From Pseudomonas mangrovi (lineage in GTDB: Bacteria; Pseudomonadota; Gammaproteobacteria; Pseudomonadales; Pseudomonadaceae), in the NCBI RefSeq assembly GCF_003052585.1, contig NZ_QASN01000017.1, forward strand, positions 186,001 to 250,000: DNA of 64,000 nt, given 5' to 3'. Each line of letters opens with the position of its first letter. Position 1 is the first letter of the stretch. A program made the translations under genes and the position numbers. Of this stretch, positions 1 through 9,300 are shown one piece after another. The notes below the pieces were generated by a model that worked only from the letters and a program-made list of their open reading frames with translations, was not told the DNA's origin and searched no databases.

Positions 1-158
1 TAAAAACCGCCCAGTGACTGGCTTCCTGTCCCGGACAGCCAGGTTTTGTCGATAAGGCCGGGTTGTCGCAGCAACGTCCGGTTCAAGGCCTCCCAGGGCA
101 CATCAGCAAAGAGCACGGAGTTTTGCAGCTCGGTGTAGACGAACGCTTTGGTCTGCAT
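1..158 (-). CDS. YdhR-like monooxygenase-type protein (partial, 3' end outside window)
   Basis: The reading frame starts at the ATG at 158 (MQTKAFVYTELQNSVLFADV...) and runs off the left edge after 52 codons, so the C-terminus is missing. The visible part, with its PGLIDKTW and GGF stretches, resembles small ferredoxin-like-fold proteins of the YdhR / antibiotic-biosynthesis-monooxygenase group, usually about 100 residues long. A purine-rich AAGGAAAA lies just upstream of the ATG. The gene is divergent from the TetR regulator at 315-881, with two palindromic operators between them, so it is the obvious regulated target. The family call rests on about 50 residues and is tentative; the presence of a coding frame is more certain. 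Confidence 0.6.
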   Translation of the reverse strand, partial: MQTKAFVYTELQNSVLFADVPWEALNRTLLRQPGLIDKTWLSGTGSQSLGGF

Positions 159-232
159 CGGAGTTTTCCTTCCAGTTGGGTGCACAGGGCTGGCGCTGGC
201 GCCGAGGCAACAGCTCCCGCACGACCGCTAAG

Positions 233-270
233 ATAACGATCGTTATTTAAATTGGCATAGCGATCGTTAT
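233..270. promoter_or_regulatory. Pair of palindromic TetR-type operators
   Basis: A perfect 14-bp palindrome ATAACGATCGTTAT lies at 233-246, and a copy with one change (ATAGCGATCGTTAT) lies at 257-270, 24 bp from start to start. Both sit between the divergent starts at 158 and 315. Tandem palindromes in a divergent regulator/target promoter are the usual TetR-family arrangement. Binding by the adjacent regulator is inferred. Confidence 0.7.
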
Positions 271-314
271 CCAATCAAGTAGTATTTGTTCGAACGACAG
301 TGTGGGGACATGCG

Positions 315-881
315 ATGTCACGATCCGAGCAGAAGCAACAGACCCGCCAACGCATTCTCGCCTCCGCCGGCCGCGGCTTTCGCAAGGGTGGCTTCGGCGG
401 TGCAGGCGTGGATGGCCTGGCAAAAGAAGCCGGCGTTACTTCCGGCGCGTTCTACAGTCACTTCGGCTCCAAGGCCGAGGCATTTCGAGAGGCGATGGCC
501 GCTGGCATGGCAGAGCTCAAGGCAGGGGTGAGTCAGTTCCAGGCCGAGCACGGCCCGCGCTGGTGGGCAGAGTTCGTGCGCTTCTATCTTGGTAGCAAAC
601 GTTGTTGCTGCCTGGAAGAGAGCTGCGCGTTGCAAAGCCTCGCCCCTGAGGTGGCGCGCGCCGATGTAACGACGCGGGAGGCTTTCGAAGCCGACTTGCA
701 AGAAGTCGCCGCGATCATCACCGCAGGCCCCGTGTCCCCCGGCGCACCCCGGAGCCAGAGCGCCGCGCTGGCCGCGCTGGCCACCCTGGCCGGAGCAGTA
801 ACTCTGGCGCGCGCGCTGGAAAGTCCGGAACTGGCGGAGCAGATTGCCAGCACCACAGAACAGATGCTGCTGACCCCTTAG
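315..881 (+). CDS. TetR/AcrR-family transcriptional regulator
   Basis: A 188-residue protein with the standard N-terminal TetR helix-turn-helix: residues about 5-50 include RQRILASAG...GVDGLAKEAGVTSGAFYSHFGSK. The C-terminal half should be the ligand-binding helical domain. It carries a CCCLEESCALQSLAPEV stretch with clustered cysteines, which suggests a thiol- or electrophile-sensing form, though this is inference. The ATG at 315 is preferred over the upstream GTG at 300 because a GGGGA sits 6 nt before it and the protein then begins MSRSEQKQQTR, a normal TetR N-terminus. It probably represses itself and the divergent YdhR-like gene through the operators at 233-270. Confidence 0.88.
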   Translation: MSRSEQKQQTRQRILASAGRGFRKGGFGGAGVDGLAKEAGVTSGAFYSHFGSKAEAFREAMAAGMAELKAGVSQFQAEHGPRWWAEFVRFYLGSKRCCCLEESCALQSLAPEVARADVTTREAFEADLQEVAAIITAGPVSPGAPRSQSAALAALATLAGAVTLARALESPELAEQIASTTEQMLLTP

Positions 882-963
882 GCTGGCGGCAGCATCGGAA
901 GAGCTCGTCCAGCCGCCGACGCCGAAGAAACGTACCCGAAGGCACGCCCGGGAAGTGAGTGGA

Positions 964-1956
964 TCAGCCGCCGCTGGCGTTCATGAAGCGCAGCACCTGG
1001 ACCTCGCCGCTGCTGGAGAACTCGTGGCGTGCCGGCTTGCGCTGCAGGGCATTGTGGATGGCGTCGAGGATCGGGGCGTCGCTGGTCGGGTGGCGGCGCA
1101 GCAGAGCGCGCAGGTCGAGGGAGTTCTCGTGGCCCAGACACAGCAGCAGGCGGCCTTCCACCGTCAGGCGTACGCGGTTGCAGGTGGCGCAGAAGTTGTG
1201 GCTGTGCGGCGAGATGAAGCCGATGCGGGTCTGCGGATGATCCTTCAGGCGCACGTAACGCGCCGGGCCGCCGCTGTGTTCGGCGCTGTCGATCAGCGCA
1301 TGGCGCTCGGCGATCAGCGCGCGCACCTCGTCGCTGGAGCAGAAGCTCTCACCACGCTCGCGGCCGACCTCGCCCAGCGGCATTTCCTCGATGAAGCTGA
1401 TGTCCAGGCCGCGGGCGATGGCGAAGTCGACCAGATCGGGGACCTCGTCGGCGTTGCGGCCCTTCATCACCACGACATTGAGCTTGATGCGCTCGAAGCC
1501 GGCCTCACGCGCAGCCTCGATACCGGCGAGCACCTGATGCAGGTGGCCGGTGCGGGTGATGGCGCGGAAACGGGCCGGATCGAGACTGTCGAGGCTGATG
1601 TTGAGACGGCGCACGCCGGCACGCGCCAGCGGTGCGGCCAGCTTGTTCAGTTGCGAACCGTTGGTGGTCATCACCAGTTCGCGCAGCCCCGGCAGCGCGG
1701 CGATCTTCTCGCACAGCCCGACGATGCCCTTGCGCACCAGCGGCTCGCCGCCGGTCAGGCGGATCTTCCTCGCACCCTGGGCGACGAAGATCGACGCCAC
1801 GCGATACAGCTCTTCCAGACCGAGTACCTGGGCGCGCGGCAGGAAGGTCATGTTCTCGGCCATGCAGTAGACGCAGCGAAAGTCGCAGCGGTCGGTGACC
1901 GACAGCCGGAGGTAGTCGATTCTGCGGCCGCAGCCGTCGAGCAGTACGTCGCTCAT
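964..1956 (-). CDS. moaA: GTP 3',8-cyclase MoaA (molybdenum cofactor synthesis)
   Basis: A radical-SAM enzyme of 330 residues that converts GTP to 3',8-cyclo-GTP, the first committed step of molybdopterin synthesis. The N-terminal cluster motif C-x3-C-x2-C is present (CDFRCVYC), followed by [12 protein letters not shown]. The C-terminal second cluster (CATCNRVRL...LCLG) and the terminal Gly-Gly (MNASGG) needed by MoaA are intact. The start at 1956 follows a strong GGAGGA and gives [24 protein letters not shown]; in-frame sequence further upstream is not conserved. It is the last gene of the nar cluster, where it would supply cofactor for NarG. P. aeruginosa has the same arrangement (moaA1). 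A 263-bp gap with two hairpins separates it from the isomerase gene. Confidence 0.96.
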   Translation of the reverse strand: MSDVLLDGCGRRIDYLRLSVTDRCDFRCVYCMAENMTFLPRAQVLGLEELYRVASIFVAQGARKIRLTGGEPLVRKGIVGLCEKIAALPGLRELVMTTNGSQLNKLAAPLARAGVRRLNISLDSLDPARFRAITRTGHLHQVLAGIEAAREAGFERIKLNVVVMKGRNADEVPDLVDFAIARGLDISFIEEMPLGEVGRERGESFCSSDEVRALIAERHALIDSAEHSGGPARYVRLKDHPQTRIGFISPHSHNFCATCNRVRLTVEGRLLLCLGHENSLDLRALLRRHPTSDAPILDAIHNALQRKPARHEFSSSGEVQVLRFMNASGG

Positions 1957-2104
1957 GGGTCCTCCAGGTGGCGAGCCGAGCCGATACTGCGTGGTCTTCG
2001 GCCCAGGGTACGGGTAGTGCGGTGGTGCTCGTGTTCTTTCCAGGCTGGCCGTGGGGGCGGCAGGCGGCTGTCGGGCTTCGCTGCGCGTGCCCAAGCTCTG
2101 CGCC

Positions 2105-2143
2105 ACCGACCTTCTGTCGGTTTCTGCCTGGCCGCCGCCAGGC
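2105..2143 (-). other. Two adjacent hairpins in the moaA leader
   Basis: The 263-bp stretch 1957-2219 has no gene. It holds ACCGAC-N5-GTCGGT at 2105-2121 and GCCTGGC-N4-GCCAGGC at 2126-2143. Read toward moaA neither is followed by a U-tract, so these look like RNA processing or partial-termination structures rather than a full terminator. No recognisable Moco riboswitch core was seen. Confidence 0.45.
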
Positions 2144-2219
2144 TACTCCGATGCCGGCCTCGACCCAACTTTGATACGCATTGCTTATGGGGCAGGCAAC
2201 GCGGCCGTCATCCAGCGGT

Positions 2220-3158
2220 TCATTGCAGCAGGGGCGAATCCGCACCCTGCAGATGAATGCCCTCGATGACGCCGGCACCGATCAGCGTCTGCAGGTACTG
2301 CGCCACGCCCTTCTGCCAGACACCCTGCTGCAGCATGCCGCGAATGTCGTCGCGGACGAACTCGAAGGGTAGCTCGCGGCCGTCGATATGCTGGTCGATC
2401 CAGACCAGATGATAGCCATAGCGACTCTCCAGGGGCTTTTCCGCCAGACCTTCGGGCAGACGCAGCAGCTGGCGCTCGAACTCCGGCACCGTCTGCCCCT
2501 TGCTGATCTGACCCAGGGCACCGCCCTGGGTCTTCGACGGGCAGGCCGAGTGCTGCGCCGCCAGCTCGGCGAAGCGCGACGGCTCGCTGCCGAGCTGCGC
2601 GAGCAGCTGTTCGGCCAGCTCGCGCTGGCTGTGGCGGGCGTCGAGGTCATCCGGCGCACACTCCAGCAGGATGTGCCTGGCCGCCACCAGCGGCGCACTG
2701 ACGAAGCGTGCGCGATTCTGCTGGTAGAAGCGCTGGCAGGCCTCCTCGTCGGCCTCGGGCATGTCGACCTCGTGTTCGATCAGCACGCGGATCGAGGCTT
2801 CCTCTTCGCTCTCGCCCGGCTGCACCTGCAGCGGCAGGCGCAGTTCGGCCACGCGCTGGCGCAGCAGCTCGCGGATCACCAGGGCACGGGCAGCGAGGAA
2901 CACCGCCTGTTCGCGACTTTCGGCCGGATGATACTGCAGCTCCTGGCCGATCTCCTCGGCGGGAATTTCCACGCCGTTGACCCTGACCCGCGGCCATTCC
3001 TGCTCGCTGCTGGCAATCAGCAGCGGTTCGCTGCGCACTTCCTCGGCCAGCGCCGCGGCAACCACCGCCACATCGTCCTGGGCCAGGCTGGCCGCTGCCG
3101 GCTCGCCACCACCACAGCCGCCATGGCCGCCATTGCTACCACCGCATCCACAGGCCAT
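2220..3158 (-). CDS. NifM-like parvulin-type peptidyl-prolyl isomerase of the nar operon
   Basis: A 312-residue protein with a PpiC/parvulin domain in its second half, including ARHILLECAPDD, FAELAAQHSACPSKTQGGALGQISKGQTVPEFERQLL and YGYHLVWIDQHIDGRELPFE. The N-terminus is unusual: a Cys/Gly-rich MACGCGGSNGGHGGCGGGE with three cysteines and a histidine, which could bind a metal (inference). There is no signal peptide, so it is cytoplasmic. The start at 3158 follows AGGAG. It sits between narI and moaA as in P. aeruginosa, which suggests a folding or maturation role for cytoplasmic NarGH. The NarG-related role is inferred from context. Confidence 0.9.
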   Translation of the reverse strand: MACGCGGSNGGHGGCGGGEPAAASLAQDDVAVVAAALAEEVRSEPLLIASSEQEWPRVRVNGVEIPAEEIGQELQYHPAESREQAVFLAARALVIRELLRQRVAELRLPLQVQPGESEEEASIRVLIEHEVDMPEADEEACQRFYQQNRARFVSAPLVAARHILLECAPDDLDARHSQRELAEQLLAQLGSEPSRFAELAAQHSACPSKTQGGALGQISKGQTVPEFERQLLRLPEGLAEKPLESRYGYHLVWIDQHIDGRELPFEFVRDDIRGMLQQGVWQKGVAQYLQTLIGAGVIEGIHLQGADSPLLQ

Positions 3159-3343
3159 CTGGGTACTCCTCGCGGCGCCTTGGCACCGCTTTGCGTGTTC
3201 GCGCCCCGTCAGGGGCCGGGTTGGCCGGCGCGGAATGCGCAAGGCCGTTCGCCGGGTCTTCGACCCAGGCTGCCGGCAGCCACGGCGACCGGGTCATTGC
3301 ACCCCAGCCGCCACGCCCTGCCCTTGTCGGCGATCAAGCCGGC

Positions 3344-4024
3344 TCAGCCCTTCTGCCGGACGATCTGGTAGCGCCGGCCCAGGTACCAGACCGGGGCGCT
3401 GACCACGTGCACCAGGCGGGTGAACGGGAACAGCACGAACAGGGTCACGCCCAGTGCCACGTGGGCCTTGTAGATGAAGCCGACCGGGGCGATCGACTCG
3501 GCCGCGGCCTGCGGCTGCAGGGTGACGATCTGCTGCGCCCAGTGGCCCAGCATCACCATCACCGAGCCGTCCATGTGCGCCGTGGAGGCGAAGATGGTGC
3601 CCAGCCCCAGCAGCAACTGCGCCAGCAGCACGAACAGCAGCAGGATGTCGGAGGTGCTGGAGCTGGCGCGCACGCGCGCATTGGTCAGCCGGCGATGGAT
3701 CAGCATCAGCAGCCCGATCAGGCAGAGCAGGCCGAAGAAGCCGCCGGAGACCATCGCCAGCAGCTGCTTGTTCTCGGTGCTGATGACGTGGTGGTAGACC
3801 GCGTGCGGGGTCAGCAGGCCGACGAAGTGGCCGGCGAGGACGAACAGGATGCCGACGTGGAACAGGTTGCTGGCCAGGCGCATGCCCTTGTTCGAGAGCA
3901 TCTGGCTGGAGCCGGTCTTCCACGTGTACTGGGCCAGGTCGAAGCGCGCCCAGGCGCCGATCAGGCAGATGGCCAGGGCGATGTACGGGTAGACCCCGAA
4001 CAGGAAGAAGTTCAGCTTAGACAT
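3344..4024 (-). CDS. narI: Respiratory nitrate reductase gamma subunit (cytochrome b)
   Basis: The 226-residue membrane subunit of NarGHI. It oxidises quinol at the periplasmic side and passes electrons to NarH. Five hydrophobic segments are visible, starting with LNFFLFGVYPYIALAICLIG. Histidines for the two b hemes lie in the second segment (HVGILFVLAGHFVG) and in the last (HVALGVTLFVLFPFTRLVHVVSAP). The ATG at 4024 overlaps the narJ stop by 8 nt, indicating translational coupling. Confidence 0.97.
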   Translation of the reverse strand: MSKLNFFLFGVYPYIALAICLIGAWARFDLAQYTWKTGSSQMLSNKGMRLASNLFHVGILFVLAGHFVGLLTPHAVYHHVISTENKQLLAMVSGGFFGLLCLIGLLMLIHRRLTNARVRASSSTSDILLLFVLLAQLLLGLGTIFASTAHMDGSVMVMLGHWAQQIVTLQPQAAAESIAPVGFIYKAHVALGVTLFVLFPFTRLVHVVSAPVWYLGRRYQIVRQKG

Positions 4025-4769
4025 TACCCACCTCCCGGAACGGCGCCTCGGCCGTTCCCGCATGCTTGAAATCGGTCCAGTGCAGCGGTACCGCGCTTTC
4101 CTCGCGGGCCTTGCCCGGGCCGCCGGGCAGCGACGGACAACGGTCCTGCTGCTCGGCCTGGAGGAAGTTCACCTGCTCCTCCTCCCAGACCTTGTCCAGT
4201 GCCTCCAGCGAGTCGTCACGCTGCTCGCCGGCGACCTGTGCGCGCAGCGCATCGATCTGCTCCAGCGGCTGCCCGGCGATCTGCAGCAGGGCGACGAAGC
4301 AGGCCGCCTGCGGGGCCTCGCGCTCCTGCAGGCGCGCGGCCAGCAACGCCAGCAGATGCGCCACGTCGGCCAGGCCTTCGCGCGCCTCGAGGTCCTCGCG
4401 GCTGGCGAGGTACTCCAGGTACAGAGGTATGTAGTCGGGCAGCTCGCGCACGCCGATGGCAAAACCGGCGTCCTCGTACTGGGCCATCAGATCGACCATC
4501 GCCTGGCCGCGGTCACGCGACTCGCCGTGGACGTGCTCGAACAGCAGCAGCGACAGCGAGCGACCCTTGTCGAACAGCTCGCTGTAGCGCTCCTGGGCGT
4601 CCATCAGCTCGCCTGCGCAGAGCTCGTCGAGCAGCGCCTGCAGGCCGCCGCGCTGCTGCGGGCTGATCTCGCGGGAGGCGGCGATGGCCGCGGCCAGCTC
4701 GGCGTGGGCCTCGCGCAGCTCCGCGCTCGGGTAGTCGAGCAGCAGGGATATCACCTTGAGAATCTGCAT
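4017..4769 (-). CDS. narJ: Nitrate reductase molybdenum cofactor assembly chaperone
   Basis: A 250-residue system-specific chaperone (TorD/NarJ helical fold) that binds apo-NarG for cofactor insertion and is not part of the final enzyme. Family features include the N-terminal MQILKVISLLLDYPSAEL, the central SLLLFEHVHGESRDRGQAMVDLM and the DYIPLYLEYLA segment. The start at 4769 lies 2 nt after the narH stop, with a GGGAGG spanning the junction. Its end overlaps narI. Confidence 0.97.
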   Translation of the reverse strand: MQILKVISLLLDYPSAELREAHAELAAAIAASREISPQQRGGLQALLDELCAGELMDAQERYSELFDKGRSLSLLLFEHVHGESRDRGQAMVDLMAQYEDAGFAIGVRELPDYIPLYLEYLASREDLEAREGLADVAHLLALLAARLQEREAPQAACFVALLQIAGQPLEQIDALRAQVAGEQRDDSLEALDKVWEEEQVNFLQAEQQDRCPSLPGGPGKAREESAVPLHWTDFKHAGTAEAPFREVGNV

Positions 4770-4771
4770 GT

Positions 4772-6310
4772 TCAGTCCTCCCAGATCTGTACGGTCTGGA
4801 TGATGTCGCGGCGGTTGGCCTTCTTCGCGCCGAACAGGTTGGCGTCGGAAGAACCACCGCAGCCGCTGCCGAAACTGAAGCCACAACCGGAACGCTCGCC
4901 GAAGGCATCGCTCATGGCCTCTTCGCGGTGCGCCGAGGGGATCACGTAGCGGTCTTCGTAGTTGGCGATGGCCAGGTAGCGGTACATGTCCTCGACCTGG
5001 GCAACCGACAGGCCGACCTCCTCGAGCACGGCCAGGTCCTGCTTGCCCTCGACCTGCTCGGCACGCTTGTAGGCACGCATGGCCAGCAGGCGCTTGAGCG
5101 CATGGCGCACCGGCTTCTCGTCGCCGGCGGTGAGCAGGTTGGCCAGGTAGCGCATGGGGATGCGCAAGCTGTCGACGTCGGGCAGCACGCCGTCCATGCC
5201 GATCTTGCCGGCAGCCGCGGCGTTCTGGATCGGCGACAGCGGCGGCACGTACCAGACCATCGGCAGGGTGCGGTATTCCGGGTGCAGCGGCAGCGCCAGC
5301 TGCCAGTCCACCGCCATCTTGTACACCGGCGACTTCTGCGCGGCCTCGATCACCGACATGGGCACGCCGTCCTTCAGCGCCTGCTTGATGACCGCCGGAT
5401 CGTGCGGGTCGAGGAACAGCTCCAGTTGCTTCTGGTAGAGGTCCTTCTCGTCCGGGGTGGTGGCGACCTCGTGGATACGGTCGGCGTCATACAGCAGCAC
5501 GCCGAGGTAGCGGATGCGCCCGACGCAGGTCTCGGCACAGACGGTCGGCATGCCGGCCTCGATGCGCGGGTAGCAGAAGATGCACTTCTCGGATTTGCCG
5601 CTCTTCCAGTTGTAATAGATCTTCTTGTACGGACAGCCGCTGATGCACATGCGCCAGCCGCGGCACTTCTCCTGGTCGATCAGGACGATGCCATCCTCCT
5701 CGCGCTTGTAGATCGCACCGCTCGGGCAGGAGGCCGCGCACGCCGGATTGAGGCAATGCTCGCACAGCCGCGGCAGGTACATCATGAAGGTGTTCTCGTA
5801 CTCGCCGTAGATGTCGGCCTGCACGGCGTCGAAGTTCTTGTCCTTGCGCCGCTTGGCGAACTCGGTACCGAGGATCTCTTCCCAGTTCGGACCCCACTCG
5901 ATCTTCTGCATGCGCTTGCCGGAGATCAGCGAGCGCGGCCGGGCCACCGGCTGGTGCTGGCCGAGCGGCGCGGTGTGCAGGTTCTGGTAGTCGAAGTCGA
6001 ACGGCTCGTAGTAGTCGTCGATGGTCGGCAGGTCCGGGTTGGCGAAGATGTTCGCCAACACCCGGAACTTGCCGCCGATGCGCGGGTTGATCGAGCCGTC
6101 CTTGTTGCGCACCCAGCCGCCCTTCCACTTGTCCTGGTTCTCCCACTCCTTGGGATAGCCGATGCCGGGCTTGGTCTCGACGTTGTTGAACCAGGCGTAT
6201 TCCATGCCTTCGCGGCTGGTCCAGACGTTCTTGCAGGTAATCGAGCAGGTATGGCAACCGATGCACTTGTCCAGGTTGAGGACCATGCCCACTTGCGAAC
6301 GAATTTTCAT
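4772..6310 (-). CDS. narH: Respiratory nitrate reductase beta subunit (iron-sulfur)
   Basis: The 512-residue electron-transfer subunit carrying one [3Fe-4S] and three [4Fe-4S] clusters. Visible cysteine groups are CIGCHTCSITC near residue 16, CEHCLNPACAASCP, CRGWRMCISGCP (Trp replaces one cysteine, as known for the [3Fe-4S] site of NarH) and CIFCYPRIEAGMPTVCAETC. A near-C-terminal GCGFSFGSGCGG tail is also present. The ATG at 6310 has a GAGGAG that overlaps the narG stop. It acts on the cytoplasmic face bound to NarG and NarI. Confidence 0.98.
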   Translation of the reverse strand: MKIRSQVGMVLNLDKCIGCHTCSITCKNVWTSREGMEYAWFNNVETKPGIGYPKEWENQDKWKGGWVRNKDGSINPRIGGKFRVLANIFANPDLPTIDDYYEPFDFDYQNLHTAPLGQHQPVARPRSLISGKRMQKIEWGPNWEEILGTEFAKRRKDKNFDAVQADIYGEYENTFMMYLPRLCEHCLNPACAASCPSGAIYKREEDGIVLIDQEKCRGWRMCISGCPYKKIYYNWKSGKSEKCIFCYPRIEAGMPTVCAETCVGRIRYLGVLLYDADRIHEVATTPDEKDLYQKQLELFLDPHDPAVIKQALKDGVPMSVIEAAQKSPVYKMAVDWQLALPLHPEYRTLPMVWYVPPLSPIQNAAAAGKIGMDGVLPDVDSLRIPMRYLANLLTAGDEKPVRHALKRLLAMRAYKRAEQVEGKQDLAVLEEVGLSVAQVEDMYRYLAIANYEDRYVIPSAHREEAMSDAFGERSGCGFSFGSGCGGSSDANLFGAKKANRRDIIQTVQIWED

Positions 6311-6321
6311 GGCAATGCTCC

Positions 6322-9300
6322 TCAGAGATCTTGCGGCAGGGGTTGCGGCAGGGCGTCACCGCCGAGGCCACCGACATCGGTGCCATCGAGCCAGTCGACC
6401 TTGTCCATCTTGCGCACCACGACGAACTCGTCGCGGTTACAGCCGACGGTGCCGTAGTAGTTGAAGCCGTAGGCCTGCTGGGCGTAGCCACCGATCATGT
6501 GGGTGGGCTTGAGCACCACGCGGGTCACCGAGTTGTGGTGGCCGCCGCGGGTCTTGGTGGTTTCGCTGCCCGGCACGTTCACGATGCGTTCCTGGGCGTG
6601 GTACATCATGATCATCCCTTCCATCACCCGCTGGCTGACCACCGCGCGGGCGGTCAGGGCGCCGTTGGCGTTGAAGCACTCGACCCAGTCGTTGTCCTCG
6701 ATGCCGGCCCGCTTGGCGTCGATTTCCGACATCCAGACGATGGGCCCGCCGCGGCTCAGGGTGAGCATGATCAGGTTGTCCGAGTAGGTGCTGTGGATGC
6801 CCCACTTCTGGTGCGGGGTGATCCAGTTGAGGACGATCTCGGGGTTGCCGTTGCTCTTCTTGCCTTTCACGTAGTCGATGGTGCGGGTGTTGATCGGCGG
6901 CCGGTAGCTCATCAGCTGCTCGCCGAAGGCCTGCATCCACGGGTGGTCCTGGAAGAACTGCTGGCGACCGGTAATGGTCCGCCACGGGATGCACTCGTGG
7001 ACGTTGGTGTAGCCGGCGTTGTACGACACGTGCTCGTCTTCCAGGCCCGACCAGGTCGGGCTGGAGATGATCTTGCGCGGCTGCGCCTGGATGTCACGGA
7101 AGCGGATCGCCTCGTGCTCCTTGGGCAGTGCCAGGTGGCTGTGGTCCAGGCCGGTGAACTCCGACAGCGCCGCCCAGGCCTTCACCGCGACGTGGCCGTT
7201 GGTTTCCGGGGCCAGCGAGAGGATCACCTCGGCGGCATCGATGGCCGACTCGATCTTCGGCCGGCCCTGGCTGACGCCCTCCTCGCGCACGGTGTAGTTC
7301 AGCTCGCCGAGGAAATCGACTTCATCCTGGGTGTTCCAGTTGATGCCCTTGCCGCCGTTGCCGAGCTTGTCCAGCAGCGGACCGAGCGAGGTGAACTTCT
7401 TGTAGGTGCTCGGGTAGTCGCGCTCGACCACCGACAGGGTCGGGCAGTTCTTGCCCGGCTGCGGGGCGACGCCGGCGCTCTTCCAGTCGGTACCGCCGAA
7501 CGGCTGGGCCAGCTCGCCGGGGCTGTCATGCAGCAGCGGCACCGTGACCAGATCCTTCTCCACACCCAGGTGGCCTTCACTCATCTGCGAGAAAGCCTTG
7601 GCGATGCCCTTGTAGATCTCCCAGTCGGAACGCGCTTCCCAGGCCGGGTCGATGGCGGCCGACAGCGGGTGGATGAAGGGGTGCATGTCCGAGGTGTTCA
7701 TGTCGTCCTTCTCGTACCAGGTCGCGGTCGGCAGGACGATGTCGGAATACACGCAGGTACTGGACATGCGGAAGTCCAGGGTGGTGACCAGATCGAGCTT
7801 GCCGATGGCGCCCTCGTCGACCCACTCGGCCTCGCCCGGCTTGAAGCCGTCGCGCTTGCCGAGGTCTTCGTTCATCACGCCGTTACGGGTACCCAGCAGG
7901 TACTTGAGCATGTACTCGTGGCCCTTGCCCGAGCTGCCCAGCAGGTTGGAACGCCAGATGAACATGTTGCGCGGGAAGTTCACCGGGCTGTCCGGCTGCT
8001 CGCAGGCAAAGCGCAGCGAGCCGTCCTGCAGGGACTGGGTGACGTAGTCGACCGGCGACATCCCGGCGGCTTCGGCGTCGCGGCAGATCTGCAGCGGGTT
8101 GCGGTTCAGCTGCGGTGCGCTCGGCAGCCAGCCGGCGCGCTCGGCGCGGATGTTGTAGTCGAGCATGTGCTCGGGGAACTGCGACTTGTCGGCCAGCGGC
8201 GAGAGCACTTCGTGGATGCTCATCTTCTCGTGGCGCCACTGCGAGCTGTGGTTGTAGAAGAAGCTGGTGCCGTTCATCTGGCGTGGCGGACGGTGCCAGT
8301 CCAGGCCGAAGGCCAGCGGCAGCCAGCCGCACTGCGGCCGCAGCTTCTCCTGGCCGACGTAGTGCGCCCAGCCGCCACCGGTCTGACCGACGCAGCCGCA
8401 CAACATCAGCATGTTGATCAGGCCACGGTAGTTCATGTCCATGTGGTACCAGTGGTTCATCGCCGCACCGACGATGATCATGGAACGGCCATGGGTCTTG
8501 TCGGCGTTGTCGGCGAATTCGCGGGCGATCTGGATCGCCTTCTCGCGCGCCACGCCGGTGATGACTTCCTGCCAGGCCGGGGTACCGGGGACGCTGGCGT
8601 CGTCGTAGCTGTTGGCGACATTGCCGCCGCCCAGGCCACGGTCGATACCGAGGTTGGCGGCCATCAGGTCGAACACGGTGGCGACCTTCACCTCGCTGCC
8701 GTCGGCCAGCGCGATGCTGCGCACCGGTACGCGACGCAGCTGGATGTCGTCACCCTCGGCGTGGGTGAAGTGCTCGTGGAGAATGCCGCCGAAGTAGGGG
8801 AAGGCCACCTCGGCCACTTCGCCGCCGTCGATCAGCGACAGGCGCAGATCGATGTCGACGCCGTTGCGGCCTTCGCGGGCCTCGATGTTCCACTTGCCCT
8901 TCTCGCCCCAGCGATAGCCGATCGAGCCCTGCGGCGAGACCAGCTGGTCGGTGGTGCCGTCCAGGGCGATGGTCTTCCACTCCGGGTTGTTCTCCTGGCC
9001 GAGGTTGCCGGCGAGGTCCGAGGCGCGCAGGAAGCGGTCGGCGATGTAGCTGCCGTCCTTCTCGTTGAGGCGTACCAGCACCGGCAGGTCGGTGTAGCGC
9101 TTGGCGTAGTCACGGAAATACTCGCTGGGCTGCTCGAGGTGGAATTCCTTGAAGATGACGTGGGCGAAGGCCTGCGCCAGCGCCGCGTCGGTGCCCTGCT
9201 TGGGGTTGAGCCAGAGGTCGGTGAGCTTGGCCACCTCGGAGTAGTCCGGGGTGATGGCGACGGTCTTGGTGCCCTTGTAGCGGACCTCGGTGAAGAAGTG

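Noticed and set aside
1957..2219. Molybdenum-cofactor riboswitch before moaA
   Set aside because: I could not find the conserved core of that riboswitch; only two simple hairpins are visible.
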